A stretch of DNA of 64,000 nucleotides, from assembly GCA_016704435.1 (NCBI GenBank), contig JADJAB010000003.1:310001-374000 (forward strand), written 5' to 3'. Position numbers and translations under genes: made by a program. This document shows, one piece after another, positions 1-7,815 of this stretch. Below the pieces are notes generated by a model that was given only the letters and a program-made list of their open reading frames with translations, ran no database searches and had not been told where the DNA came from. The DNA comes from Rhodobacter sp. (lineage in GTDB: Bacteria; Pseudomonadota; Alphaproteobacteria; Rhodobacterales; Rhodobacteraceae). Positions within the stretch are counted from its first letter, which is position 1, and each line of letters opens with the position of its first letter.

Positions 1-1
1 C

Positions 2-601
2 GGCGCGCAGGCGAAATGGCTGGGGCTGCCCAGCGAGGAAAAGTTCAAGGGCTTTGGCGTGTCGGCCTGCGCCACCTGCGACGGGTTCTTCTACCGGGGC
101 AAGGACGTGGTGGTGATCGGCGGCGGCAACACGGCGGTGGAAGAGGCGCTGTTCCTGACCAATTTCGCCACCAAGGTGACGCTGGTGCACCGCCGCGACA
201 GCTTGCGCGCCGAAAAGATCATGCAGGACCGGCTGTTCAAGAACCCCAAGATCGAGGTGATCTGGGACAGCGAGGTGACCGAGGTTCTGGGCACCGAGGC
301 GCCGCCGGGCGTGACGGCGGTGAAGCTGCGCAACCTGAAGACGGGCGCGGAAAGCGAACTGCCCTGCGCCGGCTTCTTCGTGGCGATCGGCCATGCGCCG
401 TCATCCGAGCTGGTGAAGGACCAGCTGGAGCTGCACAACGGCGGCTATGTGGTGGTGGAGGCCGGGTCCACCCGCACCTCGATCCCCGGCGTCTTTGCCG
501 CCGGCGACCTGACCGACCATATCTACCGCCAGGCAGTGACCAGCGCCGGCATGGGCTGCATGGCCGCGCTGGACGCCGAGAAGTTTCTTGCCGGAGATTG
601 A
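2..601 (+). CDS. trxB: Thioredoxin reductase, C-terminal part (5' end outside the window)
   Basis: Flavoprotein that passes electrons from NADPH through FAD to thioredoxin in the cytoplasm. About 199 codons are visible and the reading frame is open from the window edge. The redox-active CATC motif lies at visible residues 23-26. It is followed by the NADPH-binding GGGNTAVEEA motif, VHRRDSLRA (contacts the NADPH 2'-phosphate) and the C-terminal FAD signature GVFAAGDL. Full-length enzymes have about 320 residues, so roughly 120 N-terminal residues (first FAD-binding part) are missing. The next gene may start 14 bases before this stop codon. Confidence 0.95.
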   Translation, partial: GAQAKWLGLPSEEKFKGFGVSACATCDGFFYRGKDVVVIGGGNTAVEEALFLTNFATKVTLVHRRDSLRAEKIMQDRLFKNPKIEVIWDSEVTEVLGTEAPPGVTAVKLRNLKTGAESELPCAGFFVAIGHAPSSELVKDQLELHNGGYVVVEAGSTRTSIPGVFAAGDLTDHIYRQAVTSAGMGCMAALDAEKFLAGD

Positions 602-1088
602 CCGGGGCGTGGGTGAACCCGCGCCGATCGGCGCGGAACCACCCACCCTGCCTTTCGCCGCAACCGTCTGGCGGGCGCAGTTGGCCGGGGCCGATCCGCT
701 GGCGACGGTGCGCGCGCCGGAGGGCCGGTTCCATCATTCCGGCCAGCTGGCGATCTATGCCTCGTTGACCGCAGAGGGCAGTGCGGTGGCGATCCGCCGC
801 TATCTGCGCGACGCCGACCCGCCGCGCGTGGTGGTGCCACTGAGGGTCGCCGCGCAACGCATCCTCGACATGACCGGCCGGCCCGCGCTTTCGGTGGTCT
901 GGCAGGACATCCGCGCCTTGGGCGCCCGGTCTCCGACCTGGGCCTTTTCGGATGCAGCACGGGCGGCGGGGGCGCAAGGGATGCTTTATTCCTCGCGCTC
1001 GCGCCCCGATCTGACCCATCTGGTGCTGTTCGATCTGTCTCCGGCTGTCGTGCTCGGGGCCGGGGAGCCGTTGCCGTTTCCGTCTTGA
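588..1088 (+). CDS. RES-domain protein (NAD+ phosphorylase/ADP-ribosyltransferase-like fold)
   Basis: The C-terminal half (WAFSDAARAAGAQGMLYSS followed by RSRPDLTHLVLF) fits the RES fold, whose studied members are NAD+-degrading toxins. The N-terminal VWRAQ supplies the conserved Arg and the serine is present in LYSSRS. The glutamate normally found after the YxSxxxxxA segment is not obvious: here it reads YASLTAEGSAVAIRR. No Xre/MbcA-type antitoxin gene lies beside it, so it could be a domesticated or inactive member. The start is unclear: TTG at 588 overlaps trxB, and GTG at 609 is an alternative. Family assignment is by eye. Confidence 0.6.
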   Translation: MPEIDRGVGEPAPIGAEPPTLPFAATVWRAQLAGADPLATVRAPEGRFHHSGQLAIYASLTAEGSAVAIRRYLRDADPPRVVVPLRVAAQRILDMTGRPALSVVWQDIRALGARSPTWAFSDAARAAGAQGMLYSSRSRPDLTHLVLFDLSPAVVLGAGEPLPFPS

Positions 1089-1150
1089 TCCGGGTCATGG
1101 CGGTGCCGTGACGACAGGCGCAATCTTTCAGACAGCCGAAGGAGGCGCAC

Positions 1151-1519
1151 ATGATCCTGATAGCGACGATCCTGCTGGTCTTCGTTGTGATCTTCATGGT
1201 TCCCGTCGCGGTCTATGGCGCGGTCTCTGCCGCGACCGGCCTGATGCCGCCCGGAGACCGGCCGTTCCGGTTTCTGGCCGGCGTGGCGGTATCGAAGCTG
1301 GGCACGGCGGCGGCCTTCGTCCTGATCTGGCACCTGGGCGGCGGCATCACCGGCGGTTGGCCGGTCTATGCCGCGCTGTGGTTCGCGATGCTGGGGCTGG
1401 GAGAGCTGGGCCAGGCCCTTGGTCCCGACTATTCCTGGACCGAAGCGGCGGCTGGCCTGGTGTCGGAGGCGATCTACCTGCCGCTGGCGGGCTGGGCGAC
1501 GGCGGTCTTGCTGGGCTGA
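1151..1519 (+). CDS. Small inner-membrane protein of unknown function
   Basis: 122 residues with an N-terminal hydrophobic helix (MILIATILLVFVVIFM), a second around residues 50-65 (GTAAAFVLIWHLGG) and hydrophobic stretches near 75-85 and at the C-terminus, giving three or four likely membrane spans. A strong Shine-Dalgarno sequence (AAGGAGG at about 1138-1144) fixes the start. I do not recognise the family. It lies alone between the RES gene and sat, with 62 bases upstream and 197 downstream. Confidence 0.6.
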   Translation: MILIATILLVFVVIFMVPVAVYGAVSAATGLMPPGDRPFRFLAGVAVSKLGTAAAFVLIWHLGGGITGGWPVYAALWFAMLGLGELGQALGPDYSWTEAAAGLVSEAIYLPLAGWATAVLLG

Positions 1520-1628
1520 TCCGGCCGGAAAAACCGCCCGCCTGCTGCAGCACCGCGGAAAACCCGCCCGTCCTGCGCCAAAACCGCAGCATATCCGCCT
1601 TTTCTTGCGGCCGCGGCACTGCCAGCGC

Positions 1629-1658
1629 TTGAATCTCGCCACAATGGCGGGCTAGGAC
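1629..1658 (+). promoter_or_regulatory. Possible sigma-70-type promoter of sat-cysC
   Basis: TTGAAT at 1629-1634 is followed after 17-18 bases by CTAGGA/TAGGAC. A short inverted repeat (CGCC-acaat-GGCG, 1637-1649) sits between the two boxes and could be an operator. About 60 bases upstream of the sat ATG. Weak match, from inspection only. Confidence 0.35.
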
Positions 1659-1716
1659 CGCGCGCGAAAGACGGGGGGCTTACCCCCGCCCGGCAGTGCG
1701 ATTGAAAGGCCTTCCG

Positions 1717-3423
1717 ATGACGCTTGCGAACCTTGCTCCGATCCCGGAGCTGTATGTGTCCCATGACTCCGCCCAGAAGCTGAAGCTTGAGGCCGGCGCC
1801 CTGCCGTCCTGGGACCTGACCCCGCGCCAGATCTGCGATCTGGAGCTGTTGATGAACGGCGGCTTCAACCCGCTGAAGGGCTTCATGGGGCAGGCCGACT
1901 ACGATGGCGTGGTGGAGAACATGCGGCTGGACTCCGGCGCGCTGTTCCCGATTCCGGTCACGCTGGACGTGTCGGAGAAATTCGCCGAAACCGTCGAGCC
2001 GGGCCAGGACGTCGCACTGCGCGACCAGGAGGGCGTGATCCTGGCGATCCTGGCGGTCTCCGACAAATGGGTGCCCGACAAGGCGAACGAGGCCGAAAAG
2101 GTGTTTGGTGCCGACGATCTCGCCCATCCGGCGGTGAATTACCTGCACCATACGGCCGGCAAGGTCTATCTGGGCGGCCCGGTCATCGGCATCCAGCCGC
2201 CGGTGCATTACGATTTCAAGGCCCGCCGCGATACGCCGAACGAGTTGCGCGCGTTTTTCCGCAAGATGGGCTGGCGCAAGGTCGTGGCCTTCCAGACCCG
2301 CAACCCCCTGCACCGCGCCCATCAGGAACTGACCTTCCGCGCCGCGCGTGAAGCGCAGGCCAACCTTCTGATCCACCCGACCGTGGGCATGACCAAGCCG
2401 GGCGACGTGGACCACTTCACCCGCGTGCGCTGCTATGAGGCGATCCTCGACAAATACCCGGCCTCGACCACCACGATGTCTCTGCTGGGTCTGGCAATGC
2501 GCATGGCCGGCCCGCGCGAGGCGCTCTGGCATGCCATCATCCGCAAGAACCATGGCGTGACCCATTTCATCGTCGGCCGCGACCATGCCGGCCCCGGCAA
2601 GAACAGCCAGGGCCAGGATTTCTACGGCCCCTATGACGCACAAGTGCTGGTGCGGCAGCATCAGGAAGAAGTCGGCATCGTGATGGTCGATTTCAAACAG
2701 ATGGTCTATGTGCAGGAAAAGGCACAGTATTTTCCTGTGGATGAGGTGCCTGAAGGCGCGACCGTGCTGGACATCTCGGGCACCGAACTGCGCCGCCGGC
2801 TGCGCGAAGGGCTGGATATCCCGGACTGGTTCTCGTTCCCCGAGGTGGTGCAGGAACTGCGCCGCACCTCGCCGCCGCGGGCGCAACAGGGCTTTACCGT
2901 GTTCTTCACCGGCCTGTCGGGATCGGGCAAATCCACCATCGCCAATGCGCTGATGGTCAAGCTGATGGAGATGGGCGGGCGTCCGGTGACGCTGCTCGAC
3001 GGTGATGTGGTGCGCAAGCATCTGTCGTCGGAACTGGGGTTCTCGAAAGAACACCGCGACATCAACATCAAGCGCATCGGCTATGTGGCGTCGGAAATCA
3101 CCAAGAACGGCGGCATCGCGCTTTGTGCGCCGATCGCGCCCTATACCGCCACCCGCCGCGCCGTGCGCGAGATGGTCGAAGCCTTCGGCGCCTTCGTCGA
3201 GGTGCATGTGGCGACATCCGTCGAGGAATGCGAACGCCGCGACCGCAAGGGCCTCTACAAGCTGGCGCGCGAGGGCAAGATCAAGGAATTCACCGGAATT
3301 TCCGACCCTTACGAAGAGCCGACCAGGGCCGAACTGGTGGTCGACACGCAAGATGTCGACGTTGACCATTGCGCCCATCAGGTGATCCTGAAGCTGGAAT
3401 CGATGGGCCTGATCAAGGCCTGA
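1717..3423 (+). CDS. sat: Bifunctional sulfate adenylyltransferase / adenylylsulfate kinase
   Basis: 568 residues. Residues 1-390 are a Sat-type ATP sulfurylase (ATP + sulfate to APS + PPi) with QTRNPLHRAHQEL near residue 193 and GRDHAGPG near 287. Residues about 395-568 are an APS kinase (APS + ATP to PAPS) with P-loop GLSGSGKS near 399, DGDVVRKHLSSELGFS and GIALCAPIAPY. The fusion makes PAPS for assimilatory sulfate reduction in the cytoplasm. ATG 1717 is chosen because GAAAGG lies 8 bases before it and the protein then begins MTLANLAPIPELY; GTG 1696 is less likely. The gene stands alone and is followed by a strong terminator. It is distinct from the heterodimeric CysDN/CysNC type. Confidence 0.95.
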   Translation: MTLANLAPIPELYVSHDSAQKLKLEAGALPSWDLTPRQICDLELLMNGGFNPLKGFMGQADYDGVVENMRLDSGALFPIPVTLDVSEKFAETVEPGQDVALRDQEGVILAILAVSDKWVPDKANEAEKVFGADDLAHPAVNYLHHTAGKVYLGGPVIGIQPPVHYDFKARRDTPNELRAFFRKMGWRKVVAFQTRNPLHRAHQELTFRAAREAQANLLIHPTVGMTKPGDVDHFTRVRCYEAILDKYPASTTTMSLLGLAMRMAGPREALWHAIIRKNHGVTHFIVGRDHAGPGKNSQGQDFYGPYDAQVLVRQHQEEVGIVMVDFKQMVYVQEKAQYFPVDEVPEGATVLDISGTELRRRLREGLDIPDWFSFPEVVQELRRTSPPRAQQGFTVFFTGLSGSGKSTIANALMVKLMEMGGRPVTLLDGDVVRKHLSSELGFSKEHRDINIKRIGYVASEITKNGGIALCAPIAPYTATRRAVREMVEAFGAFVEVHVATSVEECERRDRKGLYKLAREGKIKEFTGISDPYEEPTRAELVVDTQDVDVDHCAHQVILKLESMGLIKA

Positions 3424-3445
3424 TCCGACCAGGTGCCTGCCCGAC

Positions 3446-3467
3446 GGCCCGGCTGCAAGGCCGGGCC
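3446..3467 (+). terminator. Rho-independent terminator after sat-cysC
   Basis: GGCCCGGC-tgcaag-GCCGGGCC, a perfect 8-bp stem with a 6-base loop, then CTTTG. It lies 23 bases after the sat stop codon. Confidence 0.75.
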
Positions 3468-3565
3468 CTTTGCGTGCCGGGCCGCGTGGGTTGTGCGGGC
3501 TTGGCCCTGTGGCACCGTCCACGCCGGGGCACGGTCCGTGTTGCCTTGAATGACCGGAGCGGCGG

Positions 3566-4768
3566 ATGACCGAGGCCTATATCTGCGACTACCTGCGCAC
3601 CCCGATCGGCCGTTTCGGCGGCGCGCTGGCGATGGTGCGGACCGACGATCTGGCGGCAATTCCCTTGCGCGCGCTGATGGCGCGGCATGCCGGCGCCGAC
3701 TGGGCGGCGGTCGATGACGTCTATCTGGGCTGCGCCAACCAGGCCGGCGAAGATAACCGCAACGTGGCGCGCATGGCGGCGCTGCTGGCGGGGCTGCCGG
3801 TCGGGGTGGCGGGCGTGACGATCAACCGGCTCTGCGGCTCGGGGATGGATGCGGTTCTTGCCGGCGCCCGCGCGATCCGCTGCGGCGAGGCCGATCTGGT
3901 CATCGCCGGCGGCGTCGAAAGCATGAGCCGGGCGCCCTTCGTCATGCCCAAGGCCGAGACCGCCTTTTCCCGCGCCGCCGAGGTGCATGACACCACCATC
4001 GGCTGGCGCTTCGTCAACCCGTTGATGGCGGCGCAATACGGTGTCGAAAGCATGCCGGAAACCGCCGAGAACGTGGCCGAGGACTTCACCATCTCGCGCC
4101 CCGACCAGGATGCCTTCGCGCTGCGCAGCCAGGCCAGGGCGGCGGCAGCACAGGCCAACGGCAGGCTGGCGGCCGAGATCACGCCGGTCTCCATTCCGTC
4201 GCGCAAGGGAGAGCCCACCATCGTGGACCGTGACGAACACCCCCGCGCCACCACCATCGAGGCCTTGGCCGCGCTGAAGGCGCCGTTCCGCAAGGGCGGC
4301 TCGGTGACGGCGGGCACTGCCAGCGGCGTCAACGACGGCGCGGCGGCGCTGATCCTGGCGTCAGAGGCGGCGGCACGGCGGCATGGGCTGACACCCATCG
4401 CGCGGGTGCTGGGGGGCGCTGTGGCCGGCGTGGCACCGCGGATCATGGGGGTCGGCCCGGTTCCGGCCTCGCAAAAGCTGATGGCGCGGCTGGGGCTGGT
4501 GCAAGCCGATTTCGACGTGATCGAGCTGAACGAGGCTTTTGCGGCTCAGGGCCTTGCCACCCTGCGCGGCCTTGGCATCGCCGACGATGACGCGCGGGTA
4601 AACCCCAACGGTGGCGCCATCGCGCTGGGTCATCCCCTGGGCATGACCGGCGCGCGGATCACCGGCACGGCGGCGCTGGAACTGGTGCGGGGCGGCGGGC
4701 GCAGGTCGCTGTCGACCATGTGCATCGGCGTCGGCCAAGGCATTGCCATCGCTCTGGAGCGGGTCTGA
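3566..4768 (+). CDS. pcaF: 3-oxoadipyl-CoA thiolase (acetyl-CoA acetyltransferase family)
   Basis: Thiolase that cleaves 3-oxoadipyl-CoA to succinyl-CoA and acetyl-CoA, the last step of the beta-ketoadipate and phenylacetate pathways. 400 residues, full length. The nucleophile is in NRLCGSGMDA (Cys near residue 90), with GGVESMSRAP, NEAFAAQ, the catalytic His in GGAIALGHPLGMTGAR and the second Cys in TMCIGVGQG. The N-terminal region (DDLAAIPLRALM, GCANQAGEDNRNVARMA) is typical of PcaF/PaaJ rather than PhaA. No other pca or paa gene is in the window, so it is either an orphan or serves a pathway encoded elsewhere. It converges on the DUF1150 gene with 18 bases between stops. Confidence 0.88.
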   Translation: MTEAYICDYLRTPIGRFGGALAMVRTDDLAAIPLRALMARHAGADWAAVDDVYLGCANQAGEDNRNVARMAALLAGLPVGVAGVTINRLCGSGMDAVLAGARAIRCGEADLVIAGGVESMSRAPFVMPKAETAFSRAAEVHDTTIGWRFVNPLMAAQYGVESMPETAENVAEDFTISRPDQDAFALRSQARAAAAQANGRLAAEITPVSIPSRKGEPTIVDRDEHPRATTIEALAALKAPFRKGGSVTAGTASGVNDGAAALILASEAAARRHGLTPIARVLGGAVAGVAPRIMGVGPVPASQKLMARLGLVQADFDVIELNEAFAAQGLATLRGLGIADDDARVNPNGGAIALGHPLGMTGARITGTAALELVRGGGRRSLSTMCIGVGQGIAIALERV

Positions 4769-4786
4769 AACCGCCGCCAGGGGCGA

Positions 4787-5014
4787 TCAGTGCACGTTCA
4801 CCGGCGCAAAATCATGCGCACGGGCCAGGTGAAAGGCCAGATTGCGGTCCGCCACCAGTGCCAGCCGCTGGCCATCGGGGGCATTGACCGAATAGACCAC
4901 TTCGGCCTCACCGATCTGGGCGCGCACCTCGTCGGGCAGGTCGGCGGTCTGCACCGCGCGGATATAGACGATGCGGCTGCCGGATTTGGGCAGGGCGTCG
5001 AAGGGCGTGTTCAT
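4787..5014 (-). CDS. DUF1150 family small protein
   Basis: 75 residues (MNTPFDALPKSGSRIVYIRA ...). DUF1150 proteins are small alphaproteobacterial proteins of unknown function encoded directly after a small heat-shock protein. Here the start codon overlaps the restored hsp20 stop (ATGA), which implies translational coupling and co-regulation in heat stress. Confidence 0.85.
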   Translation of the reverse strand: MNTPFDALPKSGSRIVYIRAVQTADLPDEVRAQIGEAEVVYSVNAPDGQRLALVADRNLAFHLARAHDFAPVNVH

Positions 5015-5464
5015 TTGCTACCTCCCGAGATCTTCTGCGCTGCGTTCTGGCCGGACGCACCGATGCGGATGGTCTGCACCACGGTTTCCGGCACCGAGCG
5101 GTGCAGGTCGATGTTCAACAGCCCATGCTCCATGCTGGCGCCGGCAACCTCGACCCCGTCGGCCAGCACGAAACTGCGCTGGAAGGCGCGGGCCGCGATG
5201 CCGCGATGCAGGGAAAACCCGGTCGCCGGTGTCTTCGGCGTGGCGGCCGCGGATCACCAGCTGGCGGTCCTCGACCGTGATCGACAGGTCTTCCTCGCGG
5301 AACCCCGCAACGGCCAGCGTGATGCGATAGGCATTCTCGCTGACGGCCTCGATGTTGTAGGGAGGATATCCCTCGGCCCCCGACTTGGCGGTGCGTTCGA
5401 CCAGCCGTTCCAGCTGTTCGAAGCCCAGAAGGAAGGGATGGGCCCCGAAGCTCAGTTTCGTCAT
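5011..5464 (-). CDS. Hsp20 / alpha-crystallin family small heat-shock protein (frameshifted)
   Basis: ATP-independent holdase. From ATG 5464 the protein reads MTKLSFGAHPFLLGFEQLER..., then the alpha-crystallin domain (NIEAVSENAYRITLAVAGF, DLSITVEDRQLVIRGRH). The frame breaks at the GGG at 5211-5213. Removing one base restores FLHRGIAARAFQRSFVLADG, GVEVAGASMEHGLLNIDL and an end (QKISGGSK) whose stop overlaps the DUF1150 ATG. That clean restoration points to a sequence error, not decay. Intact length is about 151 residues. An RpoH-like promoter lies upstream at 5535-5563. Confidence 0.9.
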
Positions 5465-5534
5465 CGGTCTGCCCTTTTGAAAAGCGACATCCACTCCGAC
5501 GGCCCCACGCTGGGCACCGCCGATCTTGCGAATA

Positions 5535-5563
5535 ATATGGGTCCGGCCGCACTGCGCCGCAAG
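5535..5563 (-). promoter_or_regulatory. Candidate heat-shock (RpoH-type) promoter of hsp20-DUF1150
   Basis: On the minus strand CTTG (5563-5560) is followed after 19 bases by CCATATTATT (from 5540), resembling the alphaproteobacterial RpoH pattern CTTG...CCATAT. It sits about 70 bases upstream of the hsp20 ATG, which suits a heat-shock operon. By-eye match only. Confidence 0.5.
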
Positions 5564-5605
5564 GGCCGGAGGGTCGGAAGATTTCGCCCCGACCTGCGGA
5601 AAGAG

Positions 5606-5633
5606 TTCCGAGAATCACTCGGGCCGCTATAAG
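5606..5633 (+). promoter_or_regulatory. Possible promoter of the YdcH-like gene
   Basis: TTCCGA (5606-5611), a 16-base spacer, then TATAAG (5628-5633), about 38 bases before the ATG at 5671. The -35 box is weak. Confidence 0.35.
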
Positions 5634-5670
5634 GTTGATCAAAAGAACAACAAGGCTCCGAGTTGCCGCC

Positions 5671-5889
5671 ATGAATGCCCCTTCGGAAATGAGCTTCGAC
5701 GAAATGCTGCGCGTGAAGCTGGAAGTGCTGCGCCGCGAGCATCGCGACCTGGACGAGGCGATCCACGCGCTGGAAGTCAACGGCCACCCCGACCAGCTGA
5801 CGCTGCGCCGGCTGAAAAAGCAGAAGCTGGCGCTGAAGGACACGATCACCCGGATCGAGGACCAGCTGATCCCCGACATCATCGCCTGA
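5671..5889 (+). CDS. YdcH family protein (DUF465)
   Basis: 72 residues from ATG 5671 (MNAPSEMSFDEMLRVKLEVL...). Almost entirely helical and charged with heptad-like spacing (LRREHRDLDEAIHAL, LRRLKKQKLALKDTITRIED), the pattern of DUF465/YdcH small coiled-coil proteins of unknown function. The motif LKKQKLxLKD is typical of the family. A further 12 upstream codons are open, but ATG 5671 gives the usual length. Confidence 0.8.
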   Translation: MNAPSEMSFDEMLRVKLEVLRREHRDLDEAIHALEVNGHPDQLTLRRLKKQKLALKDTITRIEDQLIPDIIA

Positions 5890-6024
5890 TTGCGGCGATC
5901 AGACTATCTCTGCCCAGATCGCGCGATCTTGCAGCAGCGCGGACAACGTTTCCAAGCCTGCCGGTCGTCGGTAAGGATGTCGGCCCGCCGGCTCCGGTCA
6001 TCGGCGGCCTGGCCGGCGATCGCC

Positions 6025-7155
6025 TCACCCCGGCAGAAGGCCCGACTCGCGCGCCAGCCGCAACATGTCGTCGCGCGCCCGGTCATAGGCATCTTCGGGC
6101 AGCAGCGCGTCCAGCCGACCGATGGCGGCATCGTCCATGGTGCGCAAGACCTCCCAGCGGGCCTCGGTGTCGCGCGGGAAGGGCTGCGGAAACAGCGCCA
6201 TCCCGTCGCGCAGCGCCTGGGCAAGTTCGGTCAGACCGCGCCGTTCCAGCAGACGCAGCAGCATCGGGCTGAGGGTGGCGGAAGGCTCGTCGAACCAGGC
6301 ATGGATCGACGGCGGCTCGATCGTGTAGCTGAAGCTGTCCATCAGCAGCAATGCCGCCTGCGCCGTCCCCATGGCCGCAAGCGCGCGGTCGGCCTCGGAC
6401 GGCGACCACCAGTCGGACATGCAGGCGGCCCACAGATCGCGCATCAGGATATCCAGCCGGCCGACGTCATCAAGCGCGGCGAGCCGCGCCTCGAACGCGG
6501 CCAGCAGCGCCGGATCGGCGGCGATCAGCGCCAGCGCCGCATCGCGGGCGCGGTTCGCCCCCTTCGGCCAGGTGCGCGAGGCGGCATCCAGCCCGGCAGA
6601 CAGGGCTTCGTCCCGGGTCTGGCTGTCAAAGCCGATGACCTGCCCGGCGCGATCGGCCGGGTTCAGCCCCCAGTCGGGGAACAGCGCCATCGCCATGCGC
6701 AGCACGCGGGCCTCTTCGGTCAGGCCGTGACGCTCCATCACCGGCAGCAGATCGGGGGAAAGGATGGATTCGGCCCCCTGGGTCAGCGTCCAGACCGGAT
6801 CGCCGTGCGTGCTGTCGACACTGGCCAGCAACACCAGCCAGGGCAGGTCATGCGCGGCCTTGGGCAATTCGGCAGCGCGGTCGGCCAGCACGCCGGGCCA
6901 TTCGATCGCGGCAGCCAGAGTATAGGCCGCCATCACCGCTTCGGTATCGTCCAGGTCTTCCGGGGCAAATGCGTCGAAATCGACCCGCCCACCATGCATG
7001 ACCAGATAGTCCGTCATCTCGAGCTGGATCAGATGCGCCATTGGCAGGGGACCGGAGACCGCGCCACGGGCGCAGATCGGCGGAAGCCCTTCGGCCAGCG
7101 ACGGGGCGGCCAACCCGCCCAGCGCCAGCAGGACAGCAAGCATCGCCTTGCGCAT
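6025..7155 (-). CDS. Secreted protein of unknown function with an internal duplication
   Basis: 376 residues. A signal peptide (MRKAMLAVLLALGGLAAPSLA) supports ATG 7155, with a purine-rich AAGGGGG just upstream, over ATG 7170. Two segments are clearly related: residues about 131-162 (LSPDLLPVMERHGLTEEARV ... MALFPDWG) and about 294-325 (LSPMLLRLLERRGLTELAQA ... MALFPQPF). This gives two repeat units of roughly 160 residues. The repeat core resembles the end of DMP19/DUF4375-like domains, but I would not assign it. Divergent from purE across a 144-base region. Confidence 0.6.
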   Translation of the reverse strand: MRKAMLAVLLALGGLAAPSLAEGLPPICARGAVSGPLPMAHLIQLEMTDYLVMHGGRVDFDAFAPEDLDDTEAVMAAYTLAAAIEWPGVLADRAAELPKAAHDLPWLVLLASVDSTHGDPVWTLTQGAESILSPDLLPVMERHGLTEEARVLRMAMALFPDWGLNPADRAGQVIGFDSQTRDEALSAGLDAASRTWPKGANRARDAALALIAADPALLAAFEARLAALDDVGRLDILMRDLWAACMSDWWSPSEADRALAAMGTAQAALLLMDSFSYTIEPPSIHAWFDEPSATLSPMLLRLLERRGLTELAQALRDGMALFPQPFPRDTEARWEVLRTMDDAAIGRLDALLPEDAYDRARDDMLRLARESGLLPG

Positions 7156-7242
7156 CGTCACCCCCTTCATCCGCGATCCGATCCGGGCAGGATAGCGGGC
7201 CGGGCGGCAGGCTCAACCCCGGTTGCGCCGGTGGTGGTGCCG

Positions 7243-7270
7243 CTTGCCCCCGCGGCCCCGCCGGTATAAG
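7243..7270 (+). promoter_or_regulatory. Possible promoter of purEK
   Basis: CTTGCC (7243-7248), a 16-base spacer, then TATAAG (7265-7270), 29 bases before the purE ATG, within the divergent intergenic region. Confidence 0.4.
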
Positions 7271-7299
7271 GGCGCGGACCAAAGGCCATGGAGGCGCGC

Positions 7300-7815
7300 A
7301 TGACCCAACCCACCGAGACCCCGCCCGCTGCACCTGCGTCCGTGGGCATCATCATGGGCTCGCAGTCGGACTGGGCCACGATGAAGGAAGCCGCGCTGAT
7401 CCTGGATCAGCTGGGGGTCGCGCATGAGGCGAAGATCGTCTCGGCTCATCGCACGCCGGACCGGTTGTGGACCTATGGGCGCGAGGCGGCGGGGCGCGGG
7501 TTGAAGGTGATCATCGCAGGCGCCGGCGGGGCGGCGCATCTGCCGGGCATGATGGCGTCGAAGACCCGGCTGCCGGTGATCGGCGTGCCGGTGCAGACCA
7601 GGGCGCTGGCCGGGGTGGATTCGCTGTATTCCATCGTGCAGATGCCACGCGGCTATCCGGTGGCGACCATGGCCATCGGGGCGGCGGGCGCGGCCAATGC
7701 CGGGCTGATGGCGGCGGCTATCCTGGCGCTGTCGGATGCCGCCCTGGCCGAACGGCTGGAGGCCTGGCGCGACGCCCTGTCGGGCAGCATCCCCGAGGAG
7801 CCGAAGGATGACTGA
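7300..7815 (+). CDS. purE: 5-(carboxyamino)imidazole ribonucleotide mutase
   Basis: Class I PurE, converting N5-CAIR to CAIR in de novo purine synthesis. 171 residues. Motifs: GIIMGSQSDWATM at the N-terminus, VSAHRTPDR (catalytic His), IAGAGGAAHLPGMMAS and GVPVQTRALAGVDSLYSIVQ. GGAGG at 7289-7293 fixes the ATG at 7300. The partner purK starts inside the end of this gene, as expected for the PurE-PurK pair. Confidence 0.95.
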   Translation: MTQPTETPPAAPASVGIIMGSQSDWATMKEAALILDQLGVAHEAKIVSAHRTPDRLWTYGREAAGRGLKVIIAGAGGAAHLPGMMASKTRLPVIGVPVQTRALAGVDSLYSIVQMPRGYPVATMAIGAAGAANAGLMAAAILALSDAALAERLEAWRDALSGSIPEEPKDD

